From NCBI RefSeq assembly GCF_001499965.1, contig NZ_LQIT01000012.1, positions 1-64,000 on the forward strand: a stretch of DNA of 64,000 nt, in the 5' to 3' direction. Below the pieces are notes generated by a model. It was not told where the DNA came from. It did not search any database and was given only the letters and a program-made list of their open reading frames with translations. Shown here in pieces: positions 1 to 9,990 of this stretch; position 1 is the stretch's first letter; the number at the start of each line of letters is the position of its first letter. This stretch comes from Mycobacterium sp. GA-2829. Lineage in GTDB: Bacteria > Actinomycetota > Actinomycetes > Mycobacteriales > Mycobacteriaceae. Made by a program: the position numbers and the translations under genes.

Positions 1-64
1 CGAAGGCCAGGAATCCGGTGGCCAGTCCGCCGGCGATGATGGTGGCGAATCCGAACTTGTTCAT
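1..64 (-). CDS. N-terminus of a small secreted protein (cut by window edge)
   Basis: Reading leftwards from an ATG at 64-62, 21 codons give MNKFGFATIIAGGLATGFLAF before the window ends. This is the start of a cleavable signal peptide: one lysine followed by a glycine/alanine-rich hydrophobic stretch. Small mycobacterial secreted proteins begin in this way. An AGAGGCAG ribosome-site-like stretch precedes the ATG. The rest of the protein lies outside the window, so no family can be named. Confidence 0.6.
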   Translation of the reverse strand, partial: MNKFGFATIIAGGLATGFLAF

Positions 65-257
65 TGTTCTGCCTCTTTCGCGTCTTACGGTCTGGAGGGT
101 TTTCCTGGCCGGTCTGACTGCTTCAACCCGCAGGTCAGCGCCATCCATCCCGTTGGCAGTGATTGACCGACACGTGGCAGAAATCCGCCGAGACTGCTGC
201 CAGATCACGAAATCTCGCGAAACGGCGATCTCCCCGCAGTCTCGGCGGCGCCGGAGG

Positions 258-1484
258 CTAGACGACCGTGAGCGGCAGCGACCGTCGCGGCTGGAACACG
301 AACTCCGCGCCGCCGCTGACCCGCGTCACCGCGACCTCGGACATCTCCTTGGCCGCGGTGTCGGTCTCGACCACGCGGACCGTCCAGTCGGTCTCGGTGC
401 CCGACACCTCGGCGCGCAGCCGCGGGTCGACGGCCTGGACCGCGGCCTGCAGCGGTGCGTCGGCCGCCGGGGAGACCAGCGAGATCCAGGCGCCGTCGGC
501 GTGCGCGGGCGAACGCCGCACGTGCAGGAACCCGGGATCGACGTCGGCGTACACGTAGGCGGCGGGATTGAACAGCGGATGCAGTTCCAGCACCCGCAGG
601 GCACCCGTGGCGTCGGCGGGCAGGTCCAACGCCCGCCGGATCCGGTCCGCGGCCACCCCCGCGATCCCGATGAGCTGTTTGGTGCGGATCGAACGCTCCA
701 ACGCCGCATCGTCTTTCGTACGCGCCTGGATCGCCAAGTTGAACGACAGCACCAGCAGGTGCATCTGCAGGCAGACCTCGTCGGCGATGCGCACGAGCGC
801 CGAATGCGAGAACGCCCCGAAGTCGACGTCGGACAGCAGCGGACCCGAATAGTCCGACAACCCTTCATCGTCCGGGTCGATCGGTTCGAGCTCGGTGTGG
901 TTCGCGCGGCTGGCGGCAACGATGTCGAGCTGCGGGATGAACGGCACCTCGGGATGGGACTCGTCGATGATGACCGTCCACCGGCAGTGCGGGTGCCGGT
1001 CGGCGGGCGTGCGCGGCGGCCGGTGGATCGGCCGCACCTGGCAGCGCCGGTTGGTGGCGAGCGCGGTCGCGTCGAAGGTCGGGTCCTCGATGTCGTGGCA
1101 CATACCGCGGACGTAGTCCTCGCCCATGGGCTCGACGTCGAGCAGCGCGCCGCAGTGGTCGAGGTGGAACTCCCCGTGCCAGCGGTCGTGCACGGTGTAG
1201 CGGAAGTCCATGAACTGCGGCGGTGCGCCGATGTCGAGCTGCAGACCCTTGAAGATCGTGATCACGTCGACGCCCTCGTACTTCAGCGCCTTCTGCATCC
1301 GCTTGGTGTAGACGGGGCTGGACCCGGCCCACTCCTCGATCGCGATCTGCAGCATCTCCTCACGGCCGAAACTGCTGATGCACCAGGCCATCCCGGACCG
1401 GTCGATCAACTGGCCGATCAACAGCAGTTCCGGGACCAGCGTGGCGAGTTCCTCGCGCGTGAGCGCGGCGTACCTACTCATCAT
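258..1484 (-). CDS. conserved hypothetical protein with a His/Cys/Asp cluster
   Basis: This is a 408-residue soluble protein that I do not recognise. Residues about 105-140 are unusually rich in possible metal or acid-base ligands (HDRWHGEFHLDHCGALLD, then GEDYVRGMCHDIED). There is no signal peptide or membrane segment. Its ATG (1484, or 1481 one codon on) lies inside the end of the upstream decarboxylase-family gene, an 11-base overlap, so it is the last member of an operon with CMD, beta-hydroxyacid dehydrogenase, SDR and aldehyde dehydrogenase genes. The context suggests catabolism of an alcohol, aldehyde or CoA-type substrate. The similarity of the cluster to hydrolase metal sites is only an impression. 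Confidence 0.75.
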   Translation of the reverse strand: MMSRYAALTREELATLVPELLLIGQLIDRSGMAWCISSFGREEMLQIAIEEWAGSSPVYTKRMQKALKYEGVDVITIFKGLQLDIGAPPQFMDFRYTVHDRWHGEFHLDHCGALLDVEPMGEDYVRGMCHDIEDPTFDATALATNRRCQVRPIHRPPRTPADRHPHCRWTVIIDESHPEVPFIPQLDIVAASRANHTELEPIDPDDEGLSDYSGPLLSDVDFGAFSHSALVRIADEVCLQMHLLVLSFNLAIQARTKDDAALERSIRTKQLIGIAGVAADRIRRALDLPADATGALRVLELHPLFNPAAYVYADVDPGFLHVRRSPAHADGAWISLVSPAADAPLQAAVQAVDPRLRAEVSGTETDWTVRVVETDTAAKEMSEVAVTRVSGGAEFVFQPRRSLPLTVV

Positions 1485-1914
1485 CGAGACTGCTCCCCGA
1501 GTGCATGTTCAGTGCGGCGTTGACGTTGCCCTTCTTGTCCTCACCCTTGCCGGCCGCCTTCCTGCGCTGCTTGACCACCTTGGTGACGACACCGTCGAGC
1601 TTGGAGCCCAGCGGGAAGCCCAGGTAGTGGGTCAGGAAGATCGCCATCTCCTTGAGCTCCTCCTCGGTGAGCTCCTCGTTCGCCAGCGCGGCGTTGGCTT
1701 GGATCTCCGCCAGGTCCGATATCCCGAGGGCGGTCACGACCGTCAGCGTCATGATCCGCTTGTCGCGCATCGACAGGCCCGGCCGGGTCCAGATGGTGCC
1801 GAAGAGGTGGTCGGCGGTCAGGGCGAAGTATTCGCCGGGCATGTCCGGCATCTCCCAGCCGTAGACCTCGTTCATCTTCTCGAGGCCCTTGCGGCGCAAC
1901 TCGTCCATGCTCAC
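1474..1914 (-). CDS. carboxymuconolactone decarboxylase (CMD/AhpD)-family protein (Rv0771-like)
   Basis: The product has 146 residues with the helical CMD fold: a DKRIMTLTVVTALG helix followed by an ELTEEELKEMAIFLTHYLGFP segment, as in gamma-carboxymuconolactone decarboxylases. The CxxC of AhpD-type peroxidases is absent, so a redox role is unlikely. It overlaps the upstream dehydrogenase by 4 bases (start ATG 1914) and the downstream unknown gene by 11. Order and neighbours match Rv0768-Rv0771 of M. tuberculosis. The substrate cannot be told from sequence. Confidence 0.85.
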   Translation of the reverse strand: MSMDELRRKGLEKMNEVYGWEMPDMPGEYFALTADHLFGTIWTRPGLSMRDKRIMTLTVVTALGISDLAEIQANAALANEELTEEELKEMAIFLTHYLGFPLGSKLDGVVTKVVKQRRKAAGKGEDKKGNVNAALNMHSGSSLDDE

Positions 1915-2774
1915 TCCTCCGTGCTGGATTCCACGTGCGGCACACCCAGTCCGTCCGCCAGGTTCTGCAGCGCCACCTGCGCCAGGGGCAGATCCACCGA
2001 CACCTTCTCCCCCAGCGCCAGCGCCAGCGCCAGATCCTTCTCACCCAGCCCGCGGGCGTGCAGGAAGGACTCGTACAGGAAGTTGTCGTGGTCGAGCGGT
2101 CTCATGTTGTCCCGCACCATGATCGCTCCGGGCCCGCTGGTCAGCGCGTCGGTGTGCCGGACCACCCGGCCGAGCTGCTGCAGATCGATCCCCGCCTGTT
2201 CAGCCAGCCGCATGGCCTCGCAGGCCGCGGCGTACCCGGTGAACGTCAACATGTTGCGCGCCAACTTCATCCGCGTGCCCGCACCCGGTTCGCCGGCGTG
2301 GATCACCATCGAGGCGAACTGCTTGAACGCCGGTTTGATCCGCTCGTACACCGGGCGGTCGGCGCCGACCATGACGGCCAGTTCGCCTTTCTCGGCCGCG
2401 GCACCGCCGCCGGACACCGGCGCGTCGACGACGTGGATGTCCTTCGGCCGCAGCTCGTCGGCCAGTTCGACGGCGGTGTCCGGGCTGATCGTCGAGTGGA
2501 TCGCGATGACGGTCCCCGGTTTGACCTGCGGGACGAGGTCTGCGACCACGCTGCGCACCTGCGCGTCGTTGAGCACGGTGATGCTGATGATGTCGGCGGC
2601 CGCCACCTCGGCGAGGCTGCCCGCCGTGGCCGCGCCGGCCTCGGCCAGCGGTGCCATCGCCTCGGCGCGCAGGTCGAACACGACGAGCCCGCCCGGCCAT
2701 CCGGTCAGTCGTCTGGCCATCGGCGCACCCATGTTGCCCAGGCCGATGTAGCCGTACTTGAGTTCCGTACTCAT
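1911..2774 (-). CDS. NAD(P)-dependent beta-hydroxyacid dehydrogenase (3-hydroxyisobutyrate dehydrogenase family, Rv0770-like)
   Basis: The product has 287 residues. A Rossmann GxGxxG lies at the N-terminus (YIGLGNMGAPMARRL), the family substrate signature DAPVSGGGAAAEKG is in the middle, and the catalytic lysine helix is GAGTRMKLARNML. The family oxidises 3-hydroxyacids such as 3-hydroxyisobutyrate or tartronate semialdehyde; the substrate here is unknown. The start is ATG 2774, which overlaps the stop of the upstream SDR (ATGA at 2774-2771). A longer in-frame extension upstream only shadows the SDR. A second, divergent family member lies at 35,122. Confidence 0.88.
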   Translation of the reverse strand: MSTELKYGYIGLGNMGAPMARRLTGWPGGLVVFDLRAEAMAPLAEAGAATAGSLAEVAAADIISITVLNDAQVRSVVADLVPQVKPGTVIAIHSTISPDTAVELADELRPKDIHVVDAPVSGGGAAAEKGELAVMVGADRPVYERIKPAFKQFASMVIHAGEPGAGTRMKLARNMLTFTGYAAACEAMRLAEQAGIDLQQLGRVVRHTDALTSGPGAIMVRDNMRPLDHDNFLYESFLHARGLGEKDLALALALGEKVSVDLPLAQVALQNLADGLGVPHVESSTEE

Positions 2775-3535
2775 GAGCGGATGATCTGTCCGCCGTCGAC
2801 GTTGAAGATCTGGCCGGTGACCCACTTGGCCTGATCCGACAGCAGGAACAGGCACATCCCGACGAGGTCCTCGGGCTGGCCCATCCGCGACAGCGGGATG
2901 CCCTTGACGATGTCGGCGACCATCTCCTGCGGCGTCGTTGTGCGGTTGGCCTCGGTGTCGATCGGCCCCGGGGCGATCGCGTTGACGCGGATGTTCTGCC
3001 CGCCCAACTCGGTGGCCAGCTGCTGGGTCAGCCCGTTGATGCCCACCTTCGCCAGCCCGTAGAAGTTCGAGTACAGCCACGCCGCGGTCGACGACTGGTT
3101 GACGATCGCCCCGCCGCCCCGCTTGGCCATCTTTCGGTACACCGCGCGGGTGCACACCAGCGCGCCGTCGAGGTTCACGCTCATGAACTTCTTGTAGTAG
3201 TCCCAGTCGACGGTGATGAGGAAGTCGAGCTTCATCCCGCCGAAGATCGCGGCGTTGTTGACCAGGTAGTCGATCCCGCCGAACTCCGAAAGCGTCTGCG
3301 CGGCCATCTCTTTCGCCGAGTCCGGATCGGACACGTCGACCCGGACGGCCAGCGCGTTACCGCCTTCGCCCTTGATACCGTCGGCCACCTTCTGGGCGCC
3401 CTCGACGTTGATGTCGGCCACGACGACCGCGGCACCCTGACGGGCCAGCGCCTCGGCGTAGGCCTGTCCGATCCCGCCGCCCGCCCCGGTGACGATGGCG
3501 ACCTTGTCCTTGAAGTCGTCGCCGTAGTTGACCAT
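2771..3535 (-). CDS. short-chain dehydrogenase/reductase (Rv0769-like)
   Basis: This is a classical SDR of 254 residues. The TGAGGGIG cofactor motif lies at about residue 17, NNAA follows, and the catalytic Ser...Tyr-x-x-x-Lys reads SSTAAWLYSNFYGLAKVG. The tail is the usual GQIFNVDGGQ. I chose ATG 3535 because GGAGC sits 5 bases upstream; an ATG 10 codons earlier lies inside the end of the aldehyde dehydrogenase region. The gap to that gene is 10 bases, so the two are cotranscribed. It probably interconverts an alcohol or hydroxyacyl group with its ketone. Confidence 0.88.
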   Translation of the reverse strand: MVNYGDDFKDKVAIVTGAGGGIGQAYAEALARQGAAVVVADINVEGAQKVADGIKGEGGNALAVRVDVSDPDSAKEMAAQTLSEFGGIDYLVNNAAIFGGMKLDFLITVDWDYYKKFMSVNLDGALVCTRAVYRKMAKRGGGAIVNQSSTAAWLYSNFYGLAKVGINGLTQQLATELGGQNIRVNAIAPGPIDTEANRTTTPQEMVADIVKGIPLSRMGQPEDLVGMCLFLLSDQAKWVTGQIFNVDGGQIIRS

Positions 3536-3545
3536 CGAAAGCTCC

Positions 3546-5015
3546 TTAATTCGCTGCTGTGGCAATCAATTTGATCTCGGTGTACTCCTCGAACCCGGCG
3601 ACGCCCATCTCGCGCCCGATCCCCGACTGCTTGTAACCGCCGAACGGTGCGTCAGCCGAGTACCAGATACCGCCGTTGACGTTCACGGTGCCGACCCGCA
3701 ACCGGGCGGCGACGGCCTGGGCGCGGTCGTCGTCACCGCTGAACACCGTGCCGCTCAGCCCGTAGGGCGAGTCGTTGGCGATGCGCACGGCGTCGTCGTC
3801 GCCGTCGTGGGCGATGACCGTCAGCACGGGCCCGAAGATCTCCTCCCGGGCGACGCGGGCGCTGTTGTCCAGACCCGCGATCACCGTCGGCTCGACGAAG
3901 AAGCCGGTCTCGCGGTCGGCGGGACGCCCTCCGCCACAGGCGAATCGGCCGCCCTCCTGCAGGGCGAGGTCGAGGTAACCCTGGATCCGGTCCCGCTGCC
4001 GCGCGGAGATCACCGGACCGCAGACGGTGCGTTTACTGGTCGGGTCACCCGGGGTGATCGACCCCATGGTGGCGGCCGCCGCCTCGACGGCCTCGTCGTA
4101 GCGGGCGCGAGGCACCACCAGGCGGGTGGTGATCGCACATCCCTGACCGGCGTGCATGGCGGCGGTGAACGCCGACATCGCGCAGGCACCGGCCAGGTCG
4201 GCGTCGTCGAGCACGAGGAACGCCGACTTGCCGCCGAGTTCCAGGAACACCTTCTTGATGGTCGCGGCGGCGTCGGTCATCACCGCACGGCCGGTCGCGG
4301 TCGATCCGGTGAACGACACCATGTCGACCCGCGGATCCTGGGACAGCAGCGCGCCGACGGCATGGTCGTCGGAGGTGACGATGTTGATGACGCCGGCCGG
4401 GAAATCGGTGTGCTCGGCGATGATCTCGCCGACTGCGGCCGCGCACCACGGGGTGTCGGGTGCGGGTTTGAGTACCAGCGTGTTGCCCGCGGCCAGGGCA
4501 GGACCGACCTTGGCGAGGTTGATCTGATGCGGGAAGTTCCATGGCGTGATGGCGCCGACGACGCCGACGGCCTCGCGTGCGAGCGTCCGGTTGGTCGGAA
4601 TGCCCTGCGGGGTGGCGTGTCCGAGATCGGTGCGCCACGGATAGGCCTCGGCGGTGTCCGCGCAGAAGCCGAGGTCGTCGATCGGGCCTTCCAGTTGCGC
4701 GCCGGAGGTCAGCATCCGCGGTGCGCCCACCTCGGCGATCGTGATGTCGCGCAACTCCTCGACGTGCTCGCGCAGCGCATCCTTGAGCTGACGCAGACAG
4801 CGCACCCGCAACTCGGTGTTCGTGGCCCAGTCGGTCTCGTCGAACGCCGTGCGGGCCGCCTCGATGGCGCGGCCCATATCGGCAAAATCCGCGTCCGCCG
4901 CGACGCCGAGCACCTCCTCGGTGGCCGGGTTCACGGTGGGGAACGTGCCCCCACTTCCCGCGACCAGTTTTCCGTCGATGAGCAGTCGGCTTTCGCCATC
5001 GGCCAGTATCGCCAT
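3546..5015 (-). CDS. aldA: NAD(P)-dependent aldehyde dehydrogenase (AldA, Rv0768-like)
   Basis: The product has 489 residues and the full aldehyde dehydrogenase superfamily architecture: PWNFPHQINLAKVGPALAAG near residue 150, the SFTGSTATGR cofactor turn, the general base Glu in LELGGKS, and the catalytic Cys in HAGQGCAITTR. The active site is therefore complete. I chose ATG 5015 because GGAGTG lies 6 bases upstream; an ATG 7 codons earlier is possible. It heads the minus-strand operon that runs to 258 and is divergent from the TetR gene. An operator-like palindrome at 5038-5049 sits in its leader, so repression by that TetR is likely. Confidence 0.9.
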   Translation of the reverse strand: MAILADGESRLLIDGKLVAGSGGTFPTVNPATEEVLGVAADADFADMGRAIEAARTAFDETDWATNTELRVRCLRQLKDALREHVEELRDITIAEVGAPRMLTSGAQLEGPIDDLGFCADTAEAYPWRTDLGHATPQGIPTNRTLAREAVGVVGAITPWNFPHQINLAKVGPALAAGNTLVLKPAPDTPWCAAAVGEIIAEHTDFPAGVINIVTSDDHAVGALLSQDPRVDMVSFTGSTATGRAVMTDAAATIKKVFLELGGKSAFLVLDDADLAGACAMSAFTAAMHAGQGCAITTRLVVPRARYDEAVEAAAATMGSITPGDPTSKRTVCGPVISARQRDRIQGYLDLALQEGGRFACGGGRPADRETGFFVEPTVIAGLDNSARVAREEIFGPVLTVIAHDGDDDAVRIANDSPYGLSGTVFSGDDDRAQAVAARLRVGTVNVNGGIWYSADAPFGGYKQSGIGREMGVAGFEEYTEIKLIATAAN

Positions 5016-5037
5016 CCGCACTCCACTCCAGTTCACT

Positions 5038-5049
5038 GGACAACTGTCC
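5038..5049. promoter_or_regulatory. palindrome GGACA-AC-TGTCC, probable TetR operator (aldA side)
   Basis: A perfect 5+2+5 inverted repeat lies 22 bases upstream of the aldA start. The same GGACA-N2-TGTCC half-sites recur at 5149-5162 on the regulator side of this intergenic region. On the minus strand a TAAGGT hexamer (complement of 5066-5071) would start transcription near 5059, placing the palindrome just downstream of the start point. Two copies flanking a divergent TetR gene is the usual arrangement for an autorepressor. Confidence 0.6.
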
Positions 5050-5143
5050 GGCTGTGTTCATTCGCACCTTAGACGGCGATCAACCGAGGTGGCAAGCACT
5101 CATGGATTCCGATCGGGCCTTGCTTCCCGCCCGCGGCGTCGGA

Positions 5144-5149
5144 TAACTT
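5144..5149 (+). promoter_or_regulatory. -10 hexamer TAACTT for a leaderless tetR transcript
   Basis: TAACTT matches the mycobacterial TANNNT -10 consensus and ends 6 bases before the GTG start at 5156. The mRNA would begin at, or within a base of, the start codon. There is no purine-rich ribosome site upstream of this GTG, which agrees with leaderless translation. Confidence 0.5.
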
Positions 5150-5162
5150 GGACATGTGTCCA
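5149..5162. promoter_or_regulatory. palindrome TGGACA-TG-TGTCCA, probable TetR operator (tetR side)
   Basis: A perfect 6+2+6 inverted repeat overlaps both the end of the -10 hexamer and the GTG start codon at 5156. It shares the GGACA-N2-TGTCC core with 5038-5049. Occupancy here would block the regulator's own transcription, which is consistent with autorepression. Confidence 0.6.
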
Positions 5163-5740
5163 GCGATGCAGTGGCCGCGCTCCCGGAGTCGCCGCGCAAC
5201 CGCCGGCAGGAGGAGACCTTCCGCAAGGTGTTGTCCGCCGGCGTCGAGATGTTGCGGGAGTCGTCCTACGCCGACCTCACCGTGCGGGCCGTCGCCGCGC
5301 GCGCGAAAGTCGCTCCCGCCACGGCATACACGTACTTCTCGTCGAAGAACCACCTCATCGCCGAGGTGTACCTGGACCTGATCCGTCAGGTGCCGTACTT
5401 CACCGACGTCAACGACAGCATGCTCACCCGCGTGGACAAGGCGCTGCGCAGCATGACGCTGATCCTGGCCGACGAACCCGAGGTGGCGGCGGCGTGCACC
5501 ACCGCACTGCTGAGCAACAGTGACGCCGCCGTCCGCACCGCCCGCGACCGCATCGGCGCCGAGATCCACAAGCGCATCACCTCGGCGATCGGACCGGGCG
5601 CCGATCCGCGCAAGGTCTCGGCCCTGGAGATGACGTTCTTCGGCGCGCTGGTCAACGCGGGCAGCGGCGCCTTCACCTACCACCAGATCGCCGACCGGCT
5701 GACTTACGTCGTCGGCCTCATCTTGGGAGACGTTCAATGA
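5156..5740 (+). CDS. TetR-family transcriptional regulator (Rv0767c-like)
   Basis: The product has 194 residues. The N-terminal helix-turn-helix spans about residues 15-60 (RQEETFRKVLSAGVEMLRES, then LTVRAVAARAKVAPATAYTY with FSSKNHL), typical of TetR. The C-terminal ligand domain is divergent. The start is GTG 5156 and appears leaderless. The stop overlaps the start of the CYP123-like gene (ATGA at 5737-5740), so it leads an operon of P450, SDR, CYP51 and ferredoxin genes and faces aldA divergently. It probably represses both directions through the paired palindromes. The effector is unknown. Confidence 0.9.
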   Translation: MSSDAVAALPESPRNRRQEETFRKVLSAGVEMLRESSYADLTVRAVAARAKVAPATAYTYFSSKNHLIAEVYLDLIRQVPYFTDVNDSMLTRVDKALRSMTLILADEPEVAAACTTALLSNSDAAVRTARDRIGAEIHKRITSAIGPGADPRKVSALEMTFFGALVNAGSGAFTYHQIADRLTYVVGLILGDVQ

Positions 5741-6945
5741 GCCTGACCACGGATGTGGTGCTCGACCCCTACGACTACGACTTCCACGAGGATCCGTACC
5801 CGTATTACAAGCGGTTGCGCGACGCCGCACCGCTGTACCGCAACGAGGAACTGGGGTTCTGGGCGGTCTCCCGGCACGCCGACGTGCTCAAGGGGTTCCG
5901 CAACAGCACCACGCTGTCGAACAAGTTCGGGGTGTCCCTGGACCCGGCGTCGCGCGGTCCGCACGCCTCGAAGACCATGTCGTTCCTCGCGATGGACGAT
6001 CCAGACCACCTGCGGCTGCGCACGCTGGTGTCCAAGGGCTTCACGCCGCGGCGCATCCGCGAACTCGAACCCCGCGTCACCGAGATCGCGGTCCGGCACC
6101 TCGACGCGATGCTCGAGGGCGCCGGGGACGGAACCGTCGACTACGTCGACGAATTCGCGGGCAAGCTCCCCATGGACGTCATCTCCGAGTTGATGGGCGT
6201 ACCCGAGGCGGACCGCGTGCAGGTGCGGGCATGGGCCGATGCGGTGATGCACCGCGAGGAGGGCGTGACCGACGTCCCCGCGTCCGCGGTCGAGGCGTCG
6301 CTCAACCTGATCGTCTACTACCAGGAGATGGTCGCCGAACGCCGCAGGAAGCTGACCGACGACCTCACCTCCGCGCTGCTGGAGGCCGAGATCGACGGCG
6401 ACCGGCTCACCGACGACGAGATCATCGGCTTCATGTTCCTGATGGTCATAGCCGGCAACGAGACCACCACGAAACTGCTTGCCAATGCCGCGTTCTGGGG
6501 TCACCGCAATCCCGAGCAGCTCGCACCGGTCTTCGACGATCCGACCCTGGTGCCGCTGTGGGTCGAGGAGACGCTGCGCTACGACACGTCGAGCCAGATC
6601 CTGGCCCGCACCGTCGCCGGTGAGCTCACGCTCTATGACACCGTCATCCCCGACGGCGACGTCCTGCTGCTGCTGCCCGGCTCCGCGCACCGCGATGAGC
6701 GCGTCTTCGACAACCCCGACGACTACGTCATCGGCCGCGAGATCGGTTCCAAGCTCATGAGTTTCGGCAGCGGCGCCCACTTCTGCCTCGGCGCGCATCT
6801 GGCGCGGATGGAGGCGAGGGTGGCGCTGGCCGAGTTGTTCAAGCGAATCCGTGGGTACGAGGTCGACGAGGCCAACGCCGTCCGCGTCCACTCCAGCAAC
6901 GTCCGCGGATTCGCTCACCTTCCGATACACGTGGAATTGCGCTGA
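5737..6945 (+). CDS. cyp123: cytochrome P450, CYP123-like (Rv0766c-like)
   Basis: The product has 402 residues, the length of soluble bacterial P450s. It shows the I-helix oxygen motif AGNETT near residue 238, the K-helix EETLR, and the haem loop FGSGAHFCLG with the cysteine ligand. It is a monooxygenase needing ferredoxin and a ferredoxin reductase; a ferredoxin gene lies three genes downstream. The assignment to CYP123 rests mainly on gene order (TetR, P450, SDR, CYP51, ferredoxin). The substrate is unknown. Confidence 0.85.
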   Translation: MSLTTDVVLDPYDYDFHEDPYPYYKRLRDAAPLYRNEELGFWAVSRHADVLKGFRNSTTLSNKFGVSLDPASRGPHASKTMSFLAMDDPDHLRLRTLVSKGFTPRRIRELEPRVTEIAVRHLDAMLEGAGDGTVDYVDEFAGKLPMDVISELMGVPEADRVQVRAWADAVMHREEGVTDVPASAVEASLNLIVYYQEMVAERRRKLTDDLTSALLEAEIDGDRLTDDEIIGFMFLMVIAGNETTTKLLANAAFWGHRNPEQLAPVFDDPTLVPLWVEETLRYDTSSQILARTVAGELTLYDTVIPDGDVLLLLPGSAHRDERVFDNPDDYVIGREIGSKLMSFGSGAHFCLGAHLARMEARVALAELFKRIRGYEVDEANAVRVHSSNVRGFAHLPIHVELR

Positions 6946-6957
6946 AAGGCCCGTTGC

Positions 6958-7778
6958 ATGCCTCGTTTTGACCCCCTCCCCGACCGTCGGCCCGCACTGG
7001 TGGCGGGCGCATCATCCGGAATCGGTGAGGCGACCGCTATTCGCCTCGCCCGCAACGGCTTTCCCGTAGCACTCGGGGCCCGGCGGGTGGAGAAGCTCGA
7101 GGAGATCGTCGGCAGGATCCGCGCCGACGGCGGCGAGGCGATCGCCGTACACCTCGACGTCACCGAGCCCGATTCGGTGAAGTCGGCCGTCGAGCAGACC
7201 ACCTCGCAGCTGGGCGACATCGAGGTCTTGGTGGCCGGCGCCGGTGACACCTACTTCGGCAAGCTCGCCGACATCAGCACCGAGCAGTTCGAGTCGCAGG
7301 TCCAGATCCACCTGGTCGGCGCGAACCGGGTCGCCACCGCGGTGTTGCCCGGGATGATCGAGCGCAGGCGCGGCGACCTGATCTTCGTGGGATCCGATGT
7401 GGCACTGCGGCAGCGGCCGCACATGGGAGCGTACGGCGCCGCCAAGGCGGCGCTCGTCGCGATGGTCACCAATCTGCAGATGGAACTCGAGGGCACCGGC
7501 GTGCGCGCCTCGATCGTGCATCCGGGACCGACCAAGACGTCGATGGGGTGGAGCCTGCCCGCCGAGCTGATCGGGCCCGCCCTCGAGGACTGGGCGAAGT
7601 GGGGTCAGGCCCGCCACGACTACTTCCTGCGCGCCGACGATCTGGCGCGGGCAATCACGTTCGTCGCCGAGACCCCGCGCGGGGGCTTCATCGCCAACAT
7701 GGAGCTGCAGCCCGAGGCGCCGCTGACCGAAGTGAAAGACCGACAGAAACTCGCCCTTGGTGAGGAGGGAATGCCGTC

Positions 7779-7782
<4 letters not shown>
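6958..7782 (+). CDS. short-chain dehydrogenase/reductase (Rv0765c-like)
   Basis: The product has 274 residues. The cofactor loop is VAGASSGIGEATAIRL, NAG is changed to AGAG, and the catalytic tyrosine/lysine lie in MGAYGAAKAALVAM, preceded by the serine of VGSDVAL. The tail beyond residue 220 differs from FabG-type enzymes. It lies 12 bases after the CYP123-like gene, and its stop overlaps the start of the CYP51-like gene (ATGA at 7779), so the three are cotranscribed. It may process the product of one of the neighbouring P450s; that is inference. Confidence 0.88.
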
Positions 7783-9348
<1,566 letters not shown>

Positions 9349-9350
9349 CA

Positions 9351-9899
9351 ATGGCGTCATCTTCCACACGCGAAGCACTCGAGGACTGGGTCGAGCGCTG
9401 GCTCAAGGCCAACAAAGATTCCGAGGCGGCCGGTGACTGGACGAACCTGGCGGAGTTCTACACCGAGGACGCCACCTACGGCTGGAACATCGGGCCGAAG
9501 GAAGACGTGATGTGCGTCGGGAAGGACGAGATCCGCGAGATCGCCCTCGGTCTGGAGATGCTGGGCCTGGAGAACTGGTACTACGAGTACCAGCGCACGC
9601 TGATCGACGAGAAGCAGAACGAGATCGTCGGCTTCTGGAAGCAGATCGCCAACAAGAGCGATGGCACCACCGCCGAGATCTACGGCATCGGCGGCAGCTG
9701 GTTCCGCCTCAACGACTCCCTGCTGATCGAGTGGCAGCGCGACTTCTTCGACTTCGGCCACGTGGCGAAGGGGTACGCGAAGCTGATCGAGTCCGGGGAC
9801 CTCACCCCCGCCATGCAGAAGCGCATCGAACGGTCGCTGTCCGGAGAGAAACTGCCCGGCTACTACCCGATCGGTCAGGCGCCGGTACCCATCTGGTGA
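9351..9899 (+). CDS. NTF2-fold (SnoaL-like) protein (Rv0762c-like)
   Basis: The product has 182 residues, aromatic and acidic, with no signal peptide. The opening WVERWLKANKDSEAAGDW and WTNLAEFYTEDATYGW is the alpha-helix plus first strand of the NTF2/SnoaL cone fold used by ketosteroid isomerases, polyketide cyclases and hydratases. The start is ATG 9351, in the string directly after ferredoxin (2-base gap). It is the last gene before an intergenic break with its own promoter at about 9952. No catalytic residues can be assigned with confidence. Confidence 0.8.
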   Translation: MASSSTREALEDWVERWLKANKDSEAAGDWTNLAEFYTEDATYGWNIGPKEDVMCVGKDEIREIALGLEMLGLENWYYEYQRTLIDEKQNEIVGFWKQIANKSDGTTAEIYGIGGSWFRLNDSLLIEWQRDFFDFGHVAKGYAKLIESGDLTPAMQKRIERSLSGEKLPGYYPIGQAPVPIW

Positions 9900-9912
9900 C
9901 CCGGCCAAACAG

Positions 9913-9945
9913 TTAGTTGGGGGTGGCTGTGACGCACCTAACTAA
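9913..9945. promoter_or_regulatory. inverted repeat TTAGTTGGG / CCTAACTAA in the adhB promoter
   Basis: Nine-base arms with one mismatch are separated by 15 bases. The repeat lies just upstream of a TAGTCT hexamer (9952-9957) that could be the -10 element of the alcohol dehydrogenase gene, and so covers the -35 region. It reads as an operator for an unidentified regulator. It does not fit the KstR pattern and has no T-run, so it is not an obvious terminator. Confidence 0.4.
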
Positions 9946-9990
9946 TGCCTCTAGTCTGTGGGAACCGGCTCTATCGGAAGGCACTTGAGT

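Noticed and set aside
18..1523. 501-codon plus-strand frame opposite the first genes
   Set aside because: It runs antisense to a signal-peptide gene and two overlapping operon genes and has the arginine-rich composition typical of shadows.
9913..9945. KstR operator at the adhB promoter
   Set aside because: The repeat TTAGTT...AACTAA lacks the AAC-N2-GTT core spacing of KstR sites.
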